Of a stretch of 56,325 nt of DNA, positions 55,419 through 56,325 are shown piece after piece (within the stretch, counting starts at the first letter, position 1; every line of letters begins with the position of its first letter). Where the stretch lies: NCBI RefSeq assembly GCF_016862955.1, contig NZ_BONY01000059.1, positions 1 to 56,325 on the forward strand, written 5' to 3'. The position numbers and the translations under genes were made by a program. The DNA is from Rhizocola hellebori (GTDB lineage Bacteria; Actinomycetota; Actinomycetes; Mycobacteriales; Micromonosporaceae). The notes under the pieces are model-generated. The model was not told the origin of the DNA. It searched no databases and saw only the letters and a list, made by a program, of their open reading frames with translations.

Positions 55419-55506
55419 TGGCGGAGGATACGAGATTCGAACTCGTGAGGGTTTTATCCCAACACGCTTTCCAAGCGTGCGCCCTAGGCCTCTAGGCGAA
55501 TCCTCC
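55419..55506 (-). tRNA. tRNA-Ser (anticodon GGA)
   Basis: Acceptor GGAGGAT/ATCCTCC, discriminator G, encoded CCA (rc of TGG at 55419-55421). Anticodon loop TTGGAAA between CACGC and GCGTG gives GGA. The long variable arm expected of Ser tRNAs is present. Confidence 0.95.
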
Positions 55507-55556
55507 GTCGAGAAGGATAGCGGCTCGCAGGTTGGTTCACGAAACCAGGTACAGTA

Positions 55557-55652
55557 GCGACTGCCCCCGTGCGGCGGCACCCTGTGAACCTCCCCAGGGC
55601 CGGAAGGCAGCAAGGATAAGCGGGCTCTACCGGGTGCACGGGGGCGCTTACG
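55557..55652 (+). ncRNA. ffs: Signal recognition particle RNA (small 4.5S type)
   Basis: Contains the conserved SRP domain IV core: CCAGGGCCGGAAGGCAGCAA with the asymmetric loop that binds Ffh, closed by a long outer stem (GCCCCCGTGC at 55563-55572 with GCACGGGGGC at 55638-55647). Small bacterial size without Alu domain. Followed by a terminator. Confidence 0.93.
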
Positions 55653-55680
55653 ACCCCATCCCCCAAGGGTGGGGTTTTTG
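55652..55680 (+). terminator. Terminator of ffs
   Basis: ACCCCA/TGGGGT hairpin with inner CCC/GGG followed by TTTTT, immediately after the SRP RNA and just before the lipoprotein gene. Confidence 0.85.
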
Positions 55681-55706
55681 TGTTCTCCAACGCCGGGGGT
55701 GCCGCG

Positions 55707-56213
55707 ATGCTGCGAGCCATCGCTTTGACCGGGGTGCTTGCGCTCAGCGCATGCGCACAGATGTCGCCAAGCCCCACCACAAGCGCTCCCAGCAGGGATG
55801 ATGTGGTGAACGTCACCGGCCACGACGGCTTCAAATTCGGCGACAGCCGGGCAGAGCTGGCGCCTCTCATCAACCAAGATCTTCAAGGTTGCCACTCCCA
55901 GCTCGCCGGACGCCCGGAGGGCAGCCTCGTTTTCGACCAGGACGAGCGGCTGGTGCTGTTCTGGTTCGACGCCCCGCTGCATACCCCGGACGGGATCAAC
56001 ACCGGCGACCCGCTTGCCGAGCTGTCGGCGGCCTACCCGCAGGCGATCGCACTCTCGGCACCGGCCGAAAGTCACCGGTTCGATGGACTTCTCGTACGCC
56101 AGGGCGATTACGGCTACCTCTTCCTCCACGACGGGAAGTCGGTGCGCAAAGCGATAGCCGGGTACGTCGACTACCTGGAACGCCTCTTCGATAGTGGCTT
56201 CGGGGTCTGTTGA
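55707..56213 (+). CDS. Small lipoprotein of unknown function
   Basis: 168 aa from ATG 55707 (MLRAIALTGVLALSACAQ). Lipobox LSAC at ~16. The mature domain opens with a hydrophilic stretch and contains DDVVNVTGHDGFKFGDSRAEL and a WFDAPLHTPDGINTGDPLAEL motif that looks like a calcium- or ligand-binding loop. An upstream GTG at 55680 overlaps the ffs terminator and is less likely. No assigned function. Confidence 0.7.
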   Translation: MLRAIALTGVLALSACAQMSPSPTTSAPSRDDVVNVTGHDGFKFGDSRAELAPLINQDLQGCHSQLAGRPEGSLVFDQDERLVLFWFDAPLHTPDGINTGDPLAELSAAYPQAIALSAPAESHRFDGLLVRQGDYGYLFLHDGKSVRKAIAGYVDYLERLFDSGFGVC

Positions 56214-56235
56214 AGCTTCGTGTAGGCTCGCGGGC

Positions 56236-56325
56236 GGTGGCGTGTCCGAGTGGCCTAAGGAGCACGCCTCGAAAGCGTGTGAGGGGGTAACTCCTCCGCG
56301 GGTTCAAATCCCGCCGCCACCGCCA
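56236..56325 (+). tRNA. tRNA-Ser (anticodon CGA)
   Basis: Acceptor GGTGGCG/CGCCACC, discriminator G, encoded CCA ending at the last base of the window. Anticodon loop CTCGAAA between CACGC and GCGTG gives CGA. Complete gene. Confidence 0.95.

Overview
This window is chromosomal DNA of a high-GC Gram-positive bacterium (Actinobacteria). Evidence: strongly G/C-biased third codon positions, many GTG starts, a WhiB-family Fe-S regulator, a GlxR-type Crp, the paired Get3-like ATPases typical of actinobacteria, LeuA with a short Leu-rich leader ORF, and a gene order matching the Mycobacterium tuberculosis Rv3671c-Rv3683 block from memory (marP, Nudix, TlpA-like, nth, crp, MBL hydrolase, DUF4177, ridA, two ATPases, whiB4, ponA2, metallophosphoesterase), plus later pieces of Rv3708c-Rv3721c (asd, ask, leuA, recR, ybaB, dnaX) and the Dpp-type transporter. 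A chaplin-like secreted protein suggests a filamentous, possibly sporulating genus rather than Mycobacterium; I cannot name the genus.

Layout. 1-5.1 kb: left part of the conserved core (periplasmic protease, Nudix, thioredoxin lipoprotein, endonuclease III, CapA-like protein, Crp). 5.2-14.5 kb: an insertion into the core order, with a three-repeat chaplin-like protein, a biotin carboxylase/BCCP next to a strikingly degenerate carboxyltransferase, and a Ser/Thr kinase overlapping a 1183-residue adenylate cyclase-ATPase-TPR protein. 14.5-23.8 kb: the core resumes. 23.8-26.5 kb: tRNA-Pro, a second copy of its 3' end 583 bp downstream enclosing decayed DNA (the scar of an integrated element), a small conserved protein and a solitary DNA adenine methyltransferase. 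26.5-33.9 kb: DMT exporter with a divergent CGNR regulator, DinB protein, GAF-GGDEF diguanylate cyclase, the lysC-asd operon, a lipoprotein. 33.9-39.3 kb: two MFS transporters, leuA with a leader-peptide attenuator, a secreted HNH nuclease. 39.3-45.0 kb: a dppABCDF-type peptide ABC operon. 45.3-48.8 kb: dnaX-ybaB-recR. 48.8-54.6 kb: mixed accessory genes including two adjacent cell-surface-anchored proteins of unknown function, an aminoglycoside-phosphotransferase-fold protein and a GntR regulator. 54.6-56.3 kb: uridine-kinase-like protein, tRNA-Ser(GGA), the small SRP RNA, a lipoprotein and tRNA-Ser(CGA) ending exactly at the window edge.

How the parts relate. The core encodes redox and envelope maintenance (MarP, PonA2, WhiB4, TlpA-like protein, Get3-like pair). 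The cyclase can make cAMP and the nearby Crp has the residues to bind it. lysC-asd, leuA and the Dpp transporter serve amino-acid supply. The most unusual items are the degenerate carboxyltransferase beside an intact biotin carboxylase, the chaplin-like protein whose third repeat has lost both cysteines, the tRNA-Pro integration scar next to an orphan methyltransferase, the leuA leader, and the paired surface proteins. All calls are from reading the sequence; no database search was run.
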